Notes: generated by a model from the letters alone, not told the origin. DNA of 64,000 bases from CAVTND01 sp963735955 (GCA_963735955.1 CAVTND010000009.1:124001-188000), one strand, 5' to 3'; counted from the first letter of the stretch, positions 39,310 to 51,287 are shown. Made by a program: numbers and translations.

Positions 39310-39861
39310 ATGAAACTGTTGAAATGGCTGGCGACAGCAGCAGCACTGACCGCATTTGGATTGTCATCGGCGATGGCCGCCGACAAGGCCAAGCAGGACG
39401 AAGTTCTGAAGGCCGGGCAGACCACGCTTGCCGACTTCTACAAGGCCCAGCCGAGCATCAAGGGAGAGGTCGAGAAGGCCCCTGGGTACGCGGTCTTCAC
39501 GACCTACGGCATCAGCTTCCTGCTTGGTGGCGCCGGAGGCAAGGGTGTCGCGCATGACGCCGTCACGAAGAAGAACACGTTCATGGAACTCGCGCAAGCG
39601 AGCGCTGGGCTGCAGGTCGGCGCGTCAGACACGCGCTATCTGTTCATCTTCAAAGACCAGGCCAGCATCCAGCAGTTCATCGACAAGGGTTGGGATGCGG
39701 CGGCCACCGCGACGGCCGGCGCGGGAACGGGCACGCAGTCCGCGGGCGGCAGCGCGGGGGCCTTCACCGGCGGCAAGTTCTACCAGTTGACCAAGGCCGG
39801 CCTGCAGGTCGGAGTCGCCGCGGCGGGTACGAAGGTCTGGAAGGACAAGGACCTGAACTAG
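39310..39861 (+). CDS. SYLF/Ysc84-domain exported lipid-binding protein
   Basis: 183 residues with a Sec signal (core about 8-22, cleavage near AMA-AD). The SYLF domain begins ADFYKAQPSIKGEVEKAPGY and continues FLLGGAGGKGVAHD and ASAGLQVGAS, and the C-terminus ends KAGLQVGVAAAGTKVWKD. Eukaryotic SYLF domains bind phosphoinositides; bacterial copies are thought to bind lipid in the periplasm. A strong terminator follows. Confidence 0.85.
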   Translation: MKLLKWLATAAALTAFGLSSAMAADKAKQDEVLKAGQTTLADFYKAQPSIKGEVEKAPGYAVFTTYGISFLLGGAGGKGVAHDAVTKKNTFMELAQASAGLQVGASDTRYLFIFKDQASIQQFIDKGWDAAATATAGAGTGTQSAGGSAGAFTGGKFYQLTKAGLQVGVAAAGTKVWKDKDLN

Positions 39862-39882
39862 CCCGAGCATCTGGCAACAGAG

Positions 39883-39910
39883 GGCCCGGCAGCCGCCGGG
39901 CCTTTTTTTT
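39883..39910 (+). terminator. Rho-independent terminator after the SYLF gene
   Basis: GGCCCGGC and GCCGGGCC form an 8-base-pair perfect stem around AGCC, followed directly by eight T. Confidence 0.92.
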
Positions 39911-40007
39911 GGGTATCTCTACGGAATCGAGTGTCCCATCTGCTCGGATGCGCACTGCGAGATTGTTCAACCCGTTTGTGTGCTGGCAAGCATTTGCCTC
40001 GCCGATT

Positions 40008-41033
40008 TCATCCTTCCCGGGGCGTGATCTTCAGATCGAGGACTCGACCGCGGCGTATGAGCCGCACCGAACATGCGCGACCGATGCGCGTTGAATCGAG
40101 CAAACGCTGCAGCGAATCGATGCCGGTGATCGCGATTCCATCGATGCCGATGATCAGGTCGCCGTCCTCCACGCCGCCGCGTTGAGCCGGCGAGCCCGCC
40201 TGTACCTCGATCACGCGCAGCGCGCTGACCTGCACATCGAACGCGCGCTGCAGGCGGCGATCGACGGCGGCCGTAGCACCGCTGATGCCGATGAATGCCC
40301 GACGCACGCGTCCGTGCGCGAACAACTGGCCGACGACCCAGCGCACCGTGTCGATGCCGGTCGCAAAGCACAGCGACTGGGCACCCGCGATCATCGCGGT
40401 ATTCAGGCCGATCACTTCGCCGGTCGAGCTGACGAGCGGACCGCCGGAATTGCCGGGATTCAGCGCCGCATCGGTCTGGATGATGTCGTCCATCAGTCGC
40501 CCGGTCGAAGCGCGTAACGAGCGACCCAGGGCGGAAATCACGCCCGCCGTGACGGTGTTCTGGAAGCCGAGCGGATTGCCGATGGCAACCGCGATCTGGC
40601 CGACGCGCAGATTCGCCGAGTGGCCGAGCTCGGCGACCGGCAGACGATCGGCGCCAATTCTGAGGACGGCCACATCGGTTTCCGGATCTTCGCCGATCAG
40701 GTCGGCGTCGTGCTCGCGTCCGCTGGGAAGGACGACTTGGATCGCGCTGGCGGCATGAACGACATGGCTGTTGGTCAGCATGTAGCCATCGGGCGTGAAT
40801 GCGAAGCCGGAACCATTTCCGCCCACCTCGTGCTGCTTGTTCCGGCGATCGTTCAGGCGGCGCCGCACCGACACCAGTCCCACCGCGGGGCCGACGCGCT
40901 CTACCACTGAAACGATGGACCGCGAGTAGGCATCGAGCAGCGCGCCGTCGCCATCCGGTCGCTCGTCGCCACCAGCGAGCGCGAGTTCCGGGGCGCCGAG
41001 CGCAACGAGGTCGAATCCGGGACGGTCACCCAT
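40008..41033 (-). CDS. HtrA/DegP-like serine protease with one PDZ domain
   Basis: 341 residues. The trypsin-like domain has His90 (TNSHVV), Asp120 (ETDVAVL) and Ser196 (NPGNSGGPL); a single PDZ domain lies at about 250-340. The N-terminus (MGDRPGFDLVALGAPELALA) has no convincing signal peptide or membrane helix, so the enzyme may be cytoplasmic or the start may be misplaced. It belongs to the S1C family used in protein quality control. Confidence 0.88.
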   Translation of the reverse strand: MGDRPGFDLVALGAPELALAGGDERPDGDGALLDAYSRSIVSVVERVGPAVGLVSVRRRLNDRRNKQHEVGGNGSGFAFTPDGYMLTNSHVVHAASAIQVVLPSGREHDADLIGEDPETDVAVLRIGADRLPVAELGHSANLRVGQIAVAIGNPLGFQNTVTAGVISALGRSLRASTGRLMDDIIQTDAALNPGNSGGPLVSSTGEVIGLNTAMIAGAQSLCFATGIDTVRWVVGQLFAHGRVRRAFIGISGATAAVDRRLQRAFDVQVSALRVIEVQAGSPAQRGGVEDGDLIIGIDGIAITGIDSLQRLLDSTRIGRACSVRLIRRGRVLDLKITPREG

Positions 41034-41104
41034 GGGTCGGATGTCGGAGCGTTTGCGGGAATTTCAATACGCGCTTCCAGTCGACGCTTCGCTGCCGGTC
41101 CCCC

Positions 41105-42063
41105 TCAATAACCCCGCTCCAGGTCGACCACACCGGAAATCCGCTCGCCACGGGCGAGCTGTGCCAGCTTGTCGGCGACCTGGACCACGCTCGGCGCAAT
41201 CTGGGTTTCGGCCGAGACATGCGGTGTGATCAGGATCTCGGGCCGGGTCCAGAACGGGTGGTCGGCGGGTAAGGGTTCGGTCGAGAAGACATCGAGGGTG
41301 GCGCCGCTCAGATGCCCGTCGTCGAGCGCAGCGATCAGGTCGGCATCGACCAGCGTCGCACCGCGGCCGACATTGATCAGGTGCGCGCCGCGTGCAAGAC
41401 GACCGAGCACGGATCGGCCGACCAGACCTCGACTTGCCGCCGTCAGCGGCAGCACGTTCACCAGGATATCGATGCCCTGGAGAAACGCGCCGAGCGACTT
41501 CTCACCAGAACTGCAGTCAACGCCCGCAATGTTCTTCGGTGACTGCGCATGCCCGCGGACCGCGAAGCCGTGCTGAACGAGATTCGTCGCAATTGCGCTG
41601 CCGATTGCACCGAGGCCGAGCACGCCAATCACATAGCTCGAGTGGTCGCGCAATCTTTCCGCCTTCCAGCGACGTACAGCCTGCTGCGCCGCGTAGCGAT
41701 CGAAGCCGCGGTAGACGCGCAGCACTGCGGTCAAAACATATTCGGCGAGGGCCGGCGCCATGCCGGCATCTTCGAGACGCACCAACGTGGAGTCGCGCGG
41801 AAATCCCGGCAGTGCGAGCAAGGCATCAACCCCGGCGCCGAGGTTGAAGATCGTCTTCAGGCGCGGTTGTTCAATGAACAACGCCGGTGGCGGGCGCCAG
41901 ACCACGGCAATTTCCGCCAGCTGAGCATCGGATTGCACCTCGGCTATTGCTGCATCACGCCACCAGAGATTCGCGTTGAGGCCGCGCGCGGCAAGCGCAT
42001 CACGCAGTCCATCCAGCCACTCGCGCGCGGCGCCCTCGCGTACGCACAGCACGACCTGCAGTG

Positions 42064-42067
<4 letters not shown>
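41105..42067 (-). CDS. D-2-hydroxyacid dehydrogenase (GhrA-like)
   Basis: 320 residues. The NAD(P) motif GLGAIG is at 151-156, the catalytic Arg in INVGRGATLVD, Glu in STEPLPADHPFW and His in ITPHVSA. The closest recognisable type is GhrA glyoxylate/hydroxypyruvate reductase. It overlaps the 3' end of mccA by 4 bases, so it belongs to the same transcript. Confidence 0.88.
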
Positions 42068-44087
<2,020 letters not shown>

Positions 44088-44090
44088 GGA

Positions 44091-44624
44091 TCAGGCCTTT
44101 TTTGCCATGGCTTCGAGGTCCAACTTGCCGTCAGCCAGTAGTGTGAACCAGCCGTCCTTGTCGTCGAACTTCAGGTCGATCCTCAGGGGGAACGCACGCA
44201 GCAGCTCCGGCGGCACATCACCTTCGCGCGCCCCGACCTCGAGCCGCAAAGCGCTGCCGGCCGGCATCCTGCCCGCGGCATCGCGCATACGTACGAAAGC
44301 CTGTCGTCCTTCGCCACTGAGTGCAAACACCTCCCATTGTCGTTGTGGCGGCGCGGCAGGGAGGCCCTTGTCGCCGGCGGCCGGCGCTCCGAGCGTGATC
44401 TCGTAAGGAACCGAGGCACCATCTTTCGGGGTCAGGGTGATCCTCATCGTAATGTTCTTCATCGTCGCGCGATGATCGACCAGCGCCGCGGCGCGCAGCT
44501 GATCGGGATCGATCGCAAGGAGCTTTGTGCGATCGAAGGTCGCGAGCTTCCACATTGTCGAGACGGGAACCGAGGTGCAGGCCGCGAGCAGGACGACGCA
44601 AAGCAGCAGGAGACGAAGTCTCAC
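44091..44624 (-). CDS. Uncharacterised lipoprotein
   Basis: 177 residues from GTG 44624 (GGGGAGAG upstream; overlaps the DUF4126 stop as GTGA). Lipobox LLAACTSVP gives lipidated Cys15. The remainder is beta-rich with no recognised motif (MRITLTPKDGASVPYEITLG, LRIDLKFDDKDGWFTLLADG). It sits 3 bases before mccA, cotranscribed with it. Confidence 0.72.
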   Translation of the reverse strand: MRLRLLLLCVVLLAACTSVPVSTMWKLATFDRTKLLAIDPDQLRAAALVDHRATMKNITMRITLTPKDGASVPYEITLGAPAAGDKGLPAAPPQRQWEVFALSGEGRQAFVRMRDAAGRMPAGSALRLEVGAREGDVPPELLRAFPLRIDLKFDDKDGWFTLLADGKLDLEAMAKKA

Positions 44625-45238
44625 GATGCTCTCTCCCCGCCGTTGCCGACCAGGCCCTGAACCAGGCGCCGCAGGAAGCGGATCAGCTTGGGCAGCAGCC
44701 ATGCAGCCAACAGCAGGAGCGCGATGACGATGCCCAGGGCGACCAAGGGATAGGTCATCACCAGCCAGAGCAGGCCGCCGACGACGAGGTCTTCTGTCAC
44801 AGACAGCGCGACGTTGGAGAACGGTTCAGGCGATGTGTTGGCTGCCGCCCGCGTGCCGGCCTTGGTGAAGTGGCTGGTCGCGGCCAGCGTTCCGCCGAGA
44901 ATCGCGGCGGCTGTTGTCCAGGACGCACTGTCCAAACCGCCGAACACTCCGGCCGCCAGCGCCGCGCCGGCTGGAATGCGAATGAAGGTCTGAATCGCAT
45001 CCCAGGCGCTATCGACGCCCGGGATCTTGTCGGCCAGGAACTCCACGGCAAACATCACCGCGGAGGCGCCCAGCACCCAGGGATGCTGCAGGATTGCCAA
45101 TCCGGGCGGCAGCTCGACCCAGCCCGCCGTGCCGATCAGCCCGACGATCAGCAGCACCGCATACAGTCGAATCCCGCTCGCAAAGCCGAGCACGGCGGCG
45201 AGCGCGATCAGCTGGGGAAGGTCGAGGCTATTGGCCAT
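44621..45238 (-). CDS. DUF4126 membrane protein
   Basis: 205 residues with about six hydrophobic helices (about 9-35, 55-68, 88-108, 110-120, 145-165, 165-185) and the DUF4126 segment VEFLADKIPGVDSAWDAIQT. Function unknown. It shares an overlap with the following lipoprotein gene. Confidence 0.82.
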   Translation of the reverse strand: MANSLDLPQLIALAAVLGFASGIRLYAVLLIVGLIGTAGWVELPPGLAILQHPWVLGASAVMFAVEFLADKIPGVDSAWDAIQTFIRIPAGAALAAGVFGGLDSASWTTAAAILGGTLAATSHFTKAGTRAAANTSPEPFSNVALSVTEDLVVGGLLWLVMTYPLVALGIVIALLLLAAWLLPKLIRFLRRLVQGLVGNGGERAS

Positions 45239-45290
45239 GGATCAGTAGCAATTCAAGGGTAAAAAGTGTGCAGGCCGCCATGGCCTTGAT

Positions 45291-46124
45291 TCACATCTCC
45301 TCATCATCACCCTGCTGCTCGGCCATCATCGCTTCGTACTCGGCGACCCAGCGTGACTTGCGTTTTTCAAGGAAGGCCCGCACGCCCTCGCGGCCGTCGG
45401 CGCTGGTGCGGATCGCTGCGATCCGCTCGGCCGTGTCGGCGATCAATGCATCGTCGATCGGGCGGCTGCTCAGTTCGCGCACCAGGCGCTTGGCTTCAGC
45501 GACGGCGTGCGCGCTGGTCAGCAGCAGTGCGCCCAGCAGTTCGTTTACCTTGGCGTCCAGTTCATCCATGGGCGCCAGGTCATGGACCAGGCCCAGCCGG
45601 AATGCTTCGGCGGCATCGAACTTTTCGGCGGTCAGGAAATAGCGGCGCGCCGCGCGTGCACCGATCGAACGGATTACATAAGGTCCGATGGTGGCGGGAA
45701 TCAGGCCGAGCCTGGTCTCGCTCAGGCAGAAGCTCGCCCCGATGGCGGCCACGGCAATGTCACAGACCGCTACCAGTCCGATGCCACCGGCGTAGGCATC
45801 ACCATGGACACGCGCAATGACCGGTTTCGGGCACTCGTGGATCGTTTTCAGCATCGTCGCCAGCTTCATCGCATCGGCACGATTCTCGTCAAGAGAAAAG
45901 CCGGCCATGCGCTTCATCCATCCGAGATCGGCACCGGCGCAAAACGCCGGCCCGCGCGCTGCCAGAACAATCGCCCGCACCCCATCATCCGCGCCCAGCG
46001 TGGTGAAGGCCTGCGTCAACTCGGCGATCGAGGTTTCATTGAAGGCATTGCGCACTGTTTCGCGTGCCAGCCAGACGACGGCAACGCGATGACCGACGTT
46101 GAGTTCAAGGGTCTCGTAGTTCAT
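45291..46124 (-). CDS. liuC: Enoyl-CoA hydratase/isomerase, methylglutaconyl-CoA hydratase type
   Basis: 277 residues with the crotonase oxyanion motif GPAFCAGADLGWMKRM and VHGDAYAGGIGLVAVCDIAV; the GADLxWM sequence is typical of the LiuC group. It would hydrate 3-methylglutaconyl-CoA to HMG-CoA between MCC and HMG-CoA lyase. An acidic tail EEM follows. It lies 52 bases before the DUF4126 gene and 98 bases after the acyl-CoA dehydrogenase gene. Confidence 0.85.
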   Translation of the reverse strand: MNYETLELNVGHRVAVVWLARETVRNAFNETSIAELTQAFTTLGADDGVRAIVLAARGPAFCAGADLGWMKRMAGFSLDENRADAMKLATMLKTIHECPKPVIARVHGDAYAGGIGLVAVCDIAVAAIGASFCLSETRLGLIPATIGPYVIRSIGARAARRYFLTAEKFDAAEAFRLGLVHDLAPMDELDAKVNELLGALLLTSAHAVAEAKRLVRELSSRPIDDALIADTAERIAAIRTSADGREGVRAFLEKRKSRWVAEYEAMMAEQQGDDEEM

Positions 46125-46222
46125 CTCATTTCTCTAGGTAAGGTCTGAGACAGGCTTCGATGTCAGTGAATGCATTGGCGCGACTCGCAGCAACACCGCC
46201 GCCTCGAGCAGAGCGCGGAGAG

Positions 46223-47380
46223 TCAGGCGGGTTGCCATCGCTTCGCCACTTCATCGAGCATGACTTCGGTCGCGCCGCCGCCGATCGACAGCACGCGCGC
46301 ATCGCGCACCAGTCGCTCGATCGGCGACTCGCGCATGTAACCCATGCCACCGTGAAACTGCTGGCAGTCGTACATGACTTCGTTGGCCAGTTCCCCGGTC
46401 AACGCTTTCAGCATCGAGATCTCACGCACCGCGTCAACTTTCTGATCGACCAGCCAGGCGCAGTGATAAAGAAGCTGGCGCGCAGCGCTCACCTTCGCGG
46501 CCAGCATGGCCAGACGCTGCCGGATCACCTGCTTGTCGGCGAGCGGGGCGCCAAAGGCCCGGCGCTCATGGACATAGCGCCAGGTCAGGTCGAGCGCGGT
46601 CAGGCAATGGCCGATCGCCATGCTGGCCAGCGCGATTCGTTCGACCTGGAAGTTCTTCATGAAGGCGACAAAGCCCGCGCCCTCGGCGCCGATCCGCTGC
46701 GCGGCCGGTACGCGGCAGTCTTCGAACACGAGCTCGGCGGTGTCGGATGCAAGCCAACCCTGCTTCTTCAGCGCGCGCCCGACCCGGAAGCCCGGTGTGC
46801 CGCGTTCGATCGCGAAGATCGAGATCCCGCGCGCTCCGCCCTTGCGTCCTGAGGTCGTCGTATCAGTCTTCGCGGCGACAAAGACCAGATTGCCGTGCAC
46901 GCCATTTGTGATGAACATTTTGCTGCCGTTCAGCACATAATCATCGCCGTCACGTCGGGCCTGCGTCCGGATCGCCGCAACGTCGGAGCCGGCGTCCGGC
47001 TCGGTGACCGCCACCGCGGTAATCAGCTCGCCGGTGATCACCTTCGGCAGCCAGCGTTGCTTCTGCTGATCATTGCCGCCGTTGACCAGGTGCGGGCTAG
47101 CCATATCGGTATGCACGAGCACGGTGATCACAAAGCCGCCCGAGGTCGAGCGCGAAAGCGCTTCCTGGAACACTACATTGGTCACCATGTCGGCGCCCGC
47201 GCCGCCAAATTGCGCCGGATGCATGAGGCCGAGCCAACCGAGCGCTCCCATTTTGCGCAACACATCGCGCGGCACAGAGCCGGCTTCGTCCCATGTCAGC
47301 GCGTGCGGCTCGACCTCGCGTTCAATGAAACGCGCGACCTGACGCCGCAGGTCCTCGTGTTCCGGGCGCAGATGGATCAT
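46223..47380 (-). CDS. Acyl-CoA dehydrogenase, long-chain/isovaleryl-type catalytic base
   Basis: 385 residues. ACAD landmarks: AVAVTEPDAGSDVAAIRTQA, NGSKMFITNG, HERRAFGAPL and QFHGGMGYM. The C-terminal loop reads VLSIGGGATEVML, without the usual YEG glutamate of short-chain enzymes. Instead Glu247 in NFQVERIAL matches the catalytic glutamate position of long-chain/isovaleryl dehydrogenases. It could supply 3-methylcrotonyl-CoA to mccAB, but the substrate is not provable from sequence. Confidence 0.85.
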   Translation of the reverse strand: MIHLRPEHEDLRRQVARFIEREVEPHALTWDEAGSVPRDVLRKMGALGWLGLMHPAQFGGAGADMVTNVVFQEALSRSTSGGFVITVLVHTDMASPHLVNGGNDQQKQRWLPKVITGELITAVAVTEPDAGSDVAAIRTQARRDGDDYVLNGSKMFITNGVHGNLVFVAAKTDTTTSGRKGGARGISIFAIERGTPGFRVGRALKKQGWLASDTAELVFEDCRVPAAQRIGAEGAGFVAFMKNFQVERIALASMAIGHCLTALDLTWRYVHERRAFGAPLADKQVIRQRLAMLAAKVSAARQLLYHCAWLVDQKVDAVREISMLKALTGELANEVMYDCQQFHGGMGYMRESPIERLVRDARVLSIGGGATEVMLDEVAKRWQPA

Positions 47381-47432
47381 CGGTGCGTATTCGTGCCCGC
47401 CTGGCGCCGGCGCCGGGAATGCATCGGGAACC

Positions 47433-48185
47433 TCAACGCGCCGGGGTCGGCAGCGCTGGCACAGTGAACGTGCCCGAGCTGCTGCTCATCGCACTGGCAA
47501 TCACCGCGCGGTACTGTTTCGCCCATTGCACCAGTGAGTCGGGGGCCGCAGTGAGTGCGGCCGCCTGCTCGCCCTTGATGCCGAACTCCGCAGGCTCAAA
47601 CCATGACGAGCTACGAAAGTACTCGTCGCCCTGGTACTTGACGATCAGGACATTGAGGATCGGTCGCGGTGTCTTGATCCCTTCAGCCTGCATCCACTTT
47701 GCCGCAACTTCGTAGATCTCGGCACCTTGCACCTTCTCCGGATGGCCCGGCAAGACGCGGATCACCAGGCAGTCCGAGTGGGGGGAGCTGTCCCCGTCTT
47801 CCCGGTACAGCGCCTTGCCGGGTCGGCAACTGGGATCTTCCTTCCAACTCGGTGTGCGCGTGCCGGCAAGCGTTCCCGTCATCATGATCCCGGCACGCAG
47901 ACCGCCATCGTGCGTCATCGCCGAATAGATCTCGATCACCTGGGCGCCGCCGCGGATCTCGGTCAGTTTGACCTCCCGGTCGTGTCGACCGGCGAGGACC
48001 CAGGTGCCGGGCGGAAGTTGAAACGTGCGCCATCCGATTTTCAGGAGACCGTCCTTGATTGGCGCACCGATTGTCAGCGACTTCGCGTCCTGAGCGCTCA
48101 CGCTCGCGGCAAACGCCGTCATCGAAAGAACGGCCAGTAGAACATGGCGAAGCAGGGCGCGCGCTTGTTGCATTGACGCTTTCAT
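47433..48185 (-). CDS. Exported protein of unknown function
   Basis: 250 residues from ATG 48185 (AAGGGGG upstream), with a Sec signal (core about 12-28, VSA-QD). The mature part is beta-rich (GWRTFQLPPGTWVLAGRHDR, EDPSCRPGK, SDCLVIRVLPGHPE), with two cysteines that may pair. No family recognised. It lies between acyl-CoA dehydrogenase and mccB genes on the same strand. Confidence 0.7.
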   Translation of the reverse strand: MKASMQQARALLRHVLLAVLSMTAFAASVSAQDAKSLTIGAPIKDGLLKIGWRTFQLPPGTWVLAGRHDREVKLTEIRGGAQVIEIYSAMTHDGGLRAGIMMTGTLAGTRTPSWKEDPSCRPGKALYREDGDSSPHSDCLVIRVLPGHPEKVQGAEIYEVAAKWMQAEGIKTPRPILNVLIVKYQGDEYFRSSSWFEPAEFGIKGEQAAALTAAPDSLVQWAKQYRAVIASAMSSSSGTFTVPALPTPAR

Positions 48186-48294
48186 GGAATGCCCCCTTGT
48201 TGCAGATGGCTTGTCTGGATCGAACTCAAGGCCGCACTTCGAACGGGCGGAACAATCCCGGCGCGAGCTGATCGGGATCGACGAATCCATCGCC

Positions 48295-49905
48295 TCACAT
48301 CCGGAACACGCCGAACTTCGTCTCCGGGATCGGTGCATTCAGGGCGGCTGACATTGCCAGCGCGAGTGTCATCCGGGTGTCGAGCGGATCGATGACGCCG
48401 TCGTCCCACAGGCGCGCCGACGCGTAGTACGGATGGCCCTGGTGTTCGTACTGCGCCAGCAGCGGAGCCTTGAACGCGGCCTCGTCCTCGGCAGTCCACT
48501 GGCCGCCGCGCGCCTCGATGCCATCGCGCTTCACAGTGGCAAGCACGCTCGCGGCCTGTTCGCCGCCCATGACGCTGATGCGTGCGTTCGGCCACATCCA
48601 GACGAAGCGCGGCGAGTAGGCGCGCCCGCACATGCCGTAGTTGCCGGCACCGAACGAGCCGCCGATGATCACGGTGAACTTCGGGACCTGCGCACAGGCC
48701 ACCGCCGTCACCATCTTGGCGCCGTGGCGCGCGATGCCTTCGTTCTCGTACTTGCGGCCGACCATGAAGCCCGAGATGTTCTGCAGGAACAGCAGTGGCA
48801 CCTTGCGCTGGCAGCACAGCTCGATGAAGTGAGCAGCTTTCTGTGCACTCTCGGAGAACAGGATGCCGTTGTTGGCGACAATTCCGATCGGCATGCCATG
48901 GATCCAGGCGAAACCCGTGACGAGCGTGGTCGCGTAACGAGCCTTCCATTCGTCGAATTCGGAACCGTCAACCAGGCGGGCGATGACTTCGCGCACGTCG
49001 TAGGGTTTGCGCGTGTCGGTCGGCATGACGCCGTAGAGTTCGGCCGGATCGAGCTTCGGCTCGGCCGGCGTGCGCAGCGCTAGGGAGGCAGGTTTCGGCG
49101 CCGGATTCAAGGTCGCCACGATCCGGCGCGCGAGCGCCAGCGCGTGCGCGTCGTTGGCGGCGAGGTGATCGGCCACGCCGGACAGGCGCGTGTGTACGTC
49201 GCCACCACCGAGATCCTCGGCGGTGACGACCTCGCCAATCGCCGCCTTCACCAGTGGCGGCCCGCCAAGGAAGATCGTGCCCTGGTTGGCGACAATGATC
49301 GACTCGTCACTCATCGCCGGCACATAGGCGCCGCCAGCGGTGCACGATCCCATGACGACTGCGATCTGCGGAATACCGGCCGCCGACATCGTGGCCTGGT
49401 TGTAGAAGATCCGGCCAAAATGGTCGCGATCCGGGAAGACCTCGTCCTGGTTCGGCAGATTGGCGCCCCCGGAGTCGACCAGGTAGATGCACGGCAGGCG
49501 GTTCTCGCGCGCAATCTCCTGCGCGCGCAGATGCTTCTTCACCGTGATCGGGTAGTAGGTGCCGCCCTTGACGGTGGCGTCGTTGCAGACGATCACGCAT
49601 TCGCGGCCTGCGACGCGGCCGACTCCGGTGATGATGCCGGCGGCGGGGGCCGCGCCGTCGTACATGCCGAAGGCGGCCAGTTGCGAAAGCTCAAGAAACG
49701 GCGTGCCGGGGTCGAGCAGCAGCTGAACGCGGTCGCGCGGCAGCAGCTTGCCGCGAGCAGCGTGCTTGGCGCGCGCCTCGGCGTCACCCCCGGCGGCCGC
49801 GTCGGTGATCTTCTCGCGCAGATCCGCCGTCAGGGCGCGCATCGCGGCGGCATTGGCCTTGAACTCGTCGCTGCGAGGATTGAGCCTGGTTTCGAGTGTT
49901 GTCAT
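48295..49905 (-). CDS. mccB: Methylcrotonyl-CoA carboxylase beta (carboxyltransferase) subunit
   Basis: 536 residues from ATG 49905, the standard MccB length. It shows ARGKLLPRDRVQLLLDPGTP, YLVDSGGANLPNQDEVFPDR, VMGSCTAGGAYVPAMSDES, IANNGILFSESAQKAAHFIE and GSFGAGNYGMCGRAYSPRF, the carboxyltransferase oxyanion regions. It pairs with MccA to carboxylate 3-methylcrotonyl-CoA, though the genes are 4 kb apart with others between. Confidence 0.93.
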   Translation of the reverse strand: MTTLETRLNPRSDEFKANAAAMRALTADLREKITDAAAGGDAEARAKHAARGKLLPRDRVQLLLDPGTPFLELSQLAAFGMYDGAAPAAGIITGVGRVAGRECVIVCNDATVKGGTYYPITVKKHLRAQEIARENRLPCIYLVDSGGANLPNQDEVFPDRDHFGRIFYNQATMSAAGIPQIAVVMGSCTAGGAYVPAMSDESIIVANQGTIFLGGPPLVKAAIGEVVTAEDLGGGDVHTRLSGVADHLAANDAHALALARRIVATLNPAPKPASLALRTPAEPKLDPAELYGVMPTDTRKPYDVREVIARLVDGSEFDEWKARYATTLVTGFAWIHGMPIGIVANNGILFSESAQKAAHFIELCCQRKVPLLFLQNISGFMVGRKYENEGIARHGAKMVTAVACAQVPKFTVIIGGSFGAGNYGMCGRAYSPRFVWMWPNARISVMGGEQAASVLATVKRDGIEARGGQWTAEDEAAFKAPLLAQYEHQGHPYYASARLWDDGVIDPLDTRMTLALAMSAALNAPIPETKFGVFRM

Positions 49906-49978
49906 TGCTGCGACGCCATCGATTGATCCGATCATGCCGCGGCGGTCTGGCGCCGCGAGGGCCAATGGTAGCCGTGCC

Positions 49979-51220
49979 CTAATTCCGCGGAAGGGGTACG
50001 GCCGTCACAGATTCAACGCGATGAAGTCTGAAGTGCCTGAGCGCAAGCAGCAAGGCCATCGCCTGCAAGCTGGCTGAAAGAAAGAACGGCGCTCCGATTC
50101 GCCAGTCGCCCGCCGGCAGGTGGCTGGCCATGGCCAGCAGTGGAACGCCGAGAGATGGGGCGATCACCGCCATCAGGCTCGATAGCGACGACAGCGCGCC
50201 CATCGCCAGCCCCTGTTCGTGGGGACTCGCGGCTTTCGAGACGATCGCATTCATTGCCGGCCCGACGGCGAAGGCGAGCAGGTTGAGGAAGATGATCACG
50301 TACATCAGCCATCCTGCAGTGACAAGCCCGTAGGCGGTATAGGCCAGCAGGCCCGATATCAATCCGGCGCGAACGATGCGACGTTCACCCCAGCGCTTCA
50401 GCATCCAACCGAGCAGCACCCCTTGCACAAGGACCGCATTGATGCCGACGACGGCCAGCGAGAGCCCGCTCTCGAACGGTCCCCAGCCGAGGCGAAACTC
50501 GGTGTACAGCACCCAGGTGCCGTGCAGGATGAACTGCGCAAGGTTGAACAGCGCGATCACCGTTACCAGCACGCCGACTGATTTCAGGCGTGTAAGACCG
50601 GCGAATGCCGACAGGGGATTGGCTTTGGCCAGTTCCACCGGCCGCCGACGCTCGATCGGCAGCGATTCCGGCAGGACCAACCAGCCATAGAGAAAATTTG
50701 CCAGGGACAGTCCGGCGGCGACCAGAAACGGCAGTCGGATGTCGATCGCACCGAGCAGGCCGCCGATCGCTGGCCCGACAATGAAGCCGACGCCAAAAGC
50801 CGCCCCTATCAGTCCAAAGCCCTTTGCGCGCTGTTCAGGGGTAGAGATGTCCGCCACATAGGCGTTGGCGACAGCGAAGTTGGCGGCCAGCGCGCCGCCG
50901 AACAGACGCGTGAGCAACAGCGCCGTGAGGGAAGTCACCACGGTCGATAGAAAGAACATCAGGCCGAGACCCGCAATCGACGCCAGCAGGATCGGGCGCC
51001 GGCCGAAGCGGTCCGACAGCGCGCCCAGCAATGGCGCGCACAGGAACTGTGCGGAGCCGAACGCGATCATCAGCGCGCCGTACCACAAGGTCTGCGATTC
51101 GCGGTCTGGTGTGAACTCGCCGACCAGCGATGGCACGACCGGCAACAACAGGCCGATTCCCATCACGTCAATCAGGACCGTGATCAGGATGAAGGCGATG
51201 GCAGGCGAGCGCCTGGTCAC
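49979..51220 (-). CDS. MFS transporter, TetA-like
   Basis: 413 residues with twelve membrane helices. It has ITVLIDVMGIGLLLPVVPSL in helix 1, GALSDRFGRRPILL (motif A) after helix 2, and FGFIVGPAIGG-like GVGFIVGPAIGGLLGA (motif C) in helix 5. This pattern is common to DHA1 tetracycline and drug exporters. Probably an efflux pump of unknown substrate. Confidence 0.85.
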   Translation of the reverse strand: MTRRSPAIAFILITVLIDVMGIGLLLPVVPSLVGEFTPDRESQTLWYGALMIAFGSAQFLCAPLLGALSDRFGRRPILLASIAGLGLMFFLSTVVTSLTALLLTRLFGGALAANFAVANAYVADISTPEQRAKGFGLIGAAFGVGFIVGPAIGGLLGAIDIRLPFLVAAGLSLANFLYGWLVLPESLPIERRRPVELAKANPLSAFAGLTRLKSVGVLVTVIALFNLAQFILHGTWVLYTEFRLGWGPFESGLSLAVVGINAVLVQGVLLGWMLKRWGERRIVRAGLISGLLAYTAYGLVTAGWLMYVIIFLNLLAFAVGPAMNAIVSKAASPHEQGLAMGALSSLSSLMAVIAPSLGVPLLAMASHLPAGDWRIGAPFFLSASLQAMALLLALRHFRLHRVESVTAVPLPRN

Positions 51221-51287
51221 GGTCTAGGTTCCTGCTACGGGCTCAGCGCGTCGCTCGGCACGCGCCGTTCGAACGAGGTCGATGCGC

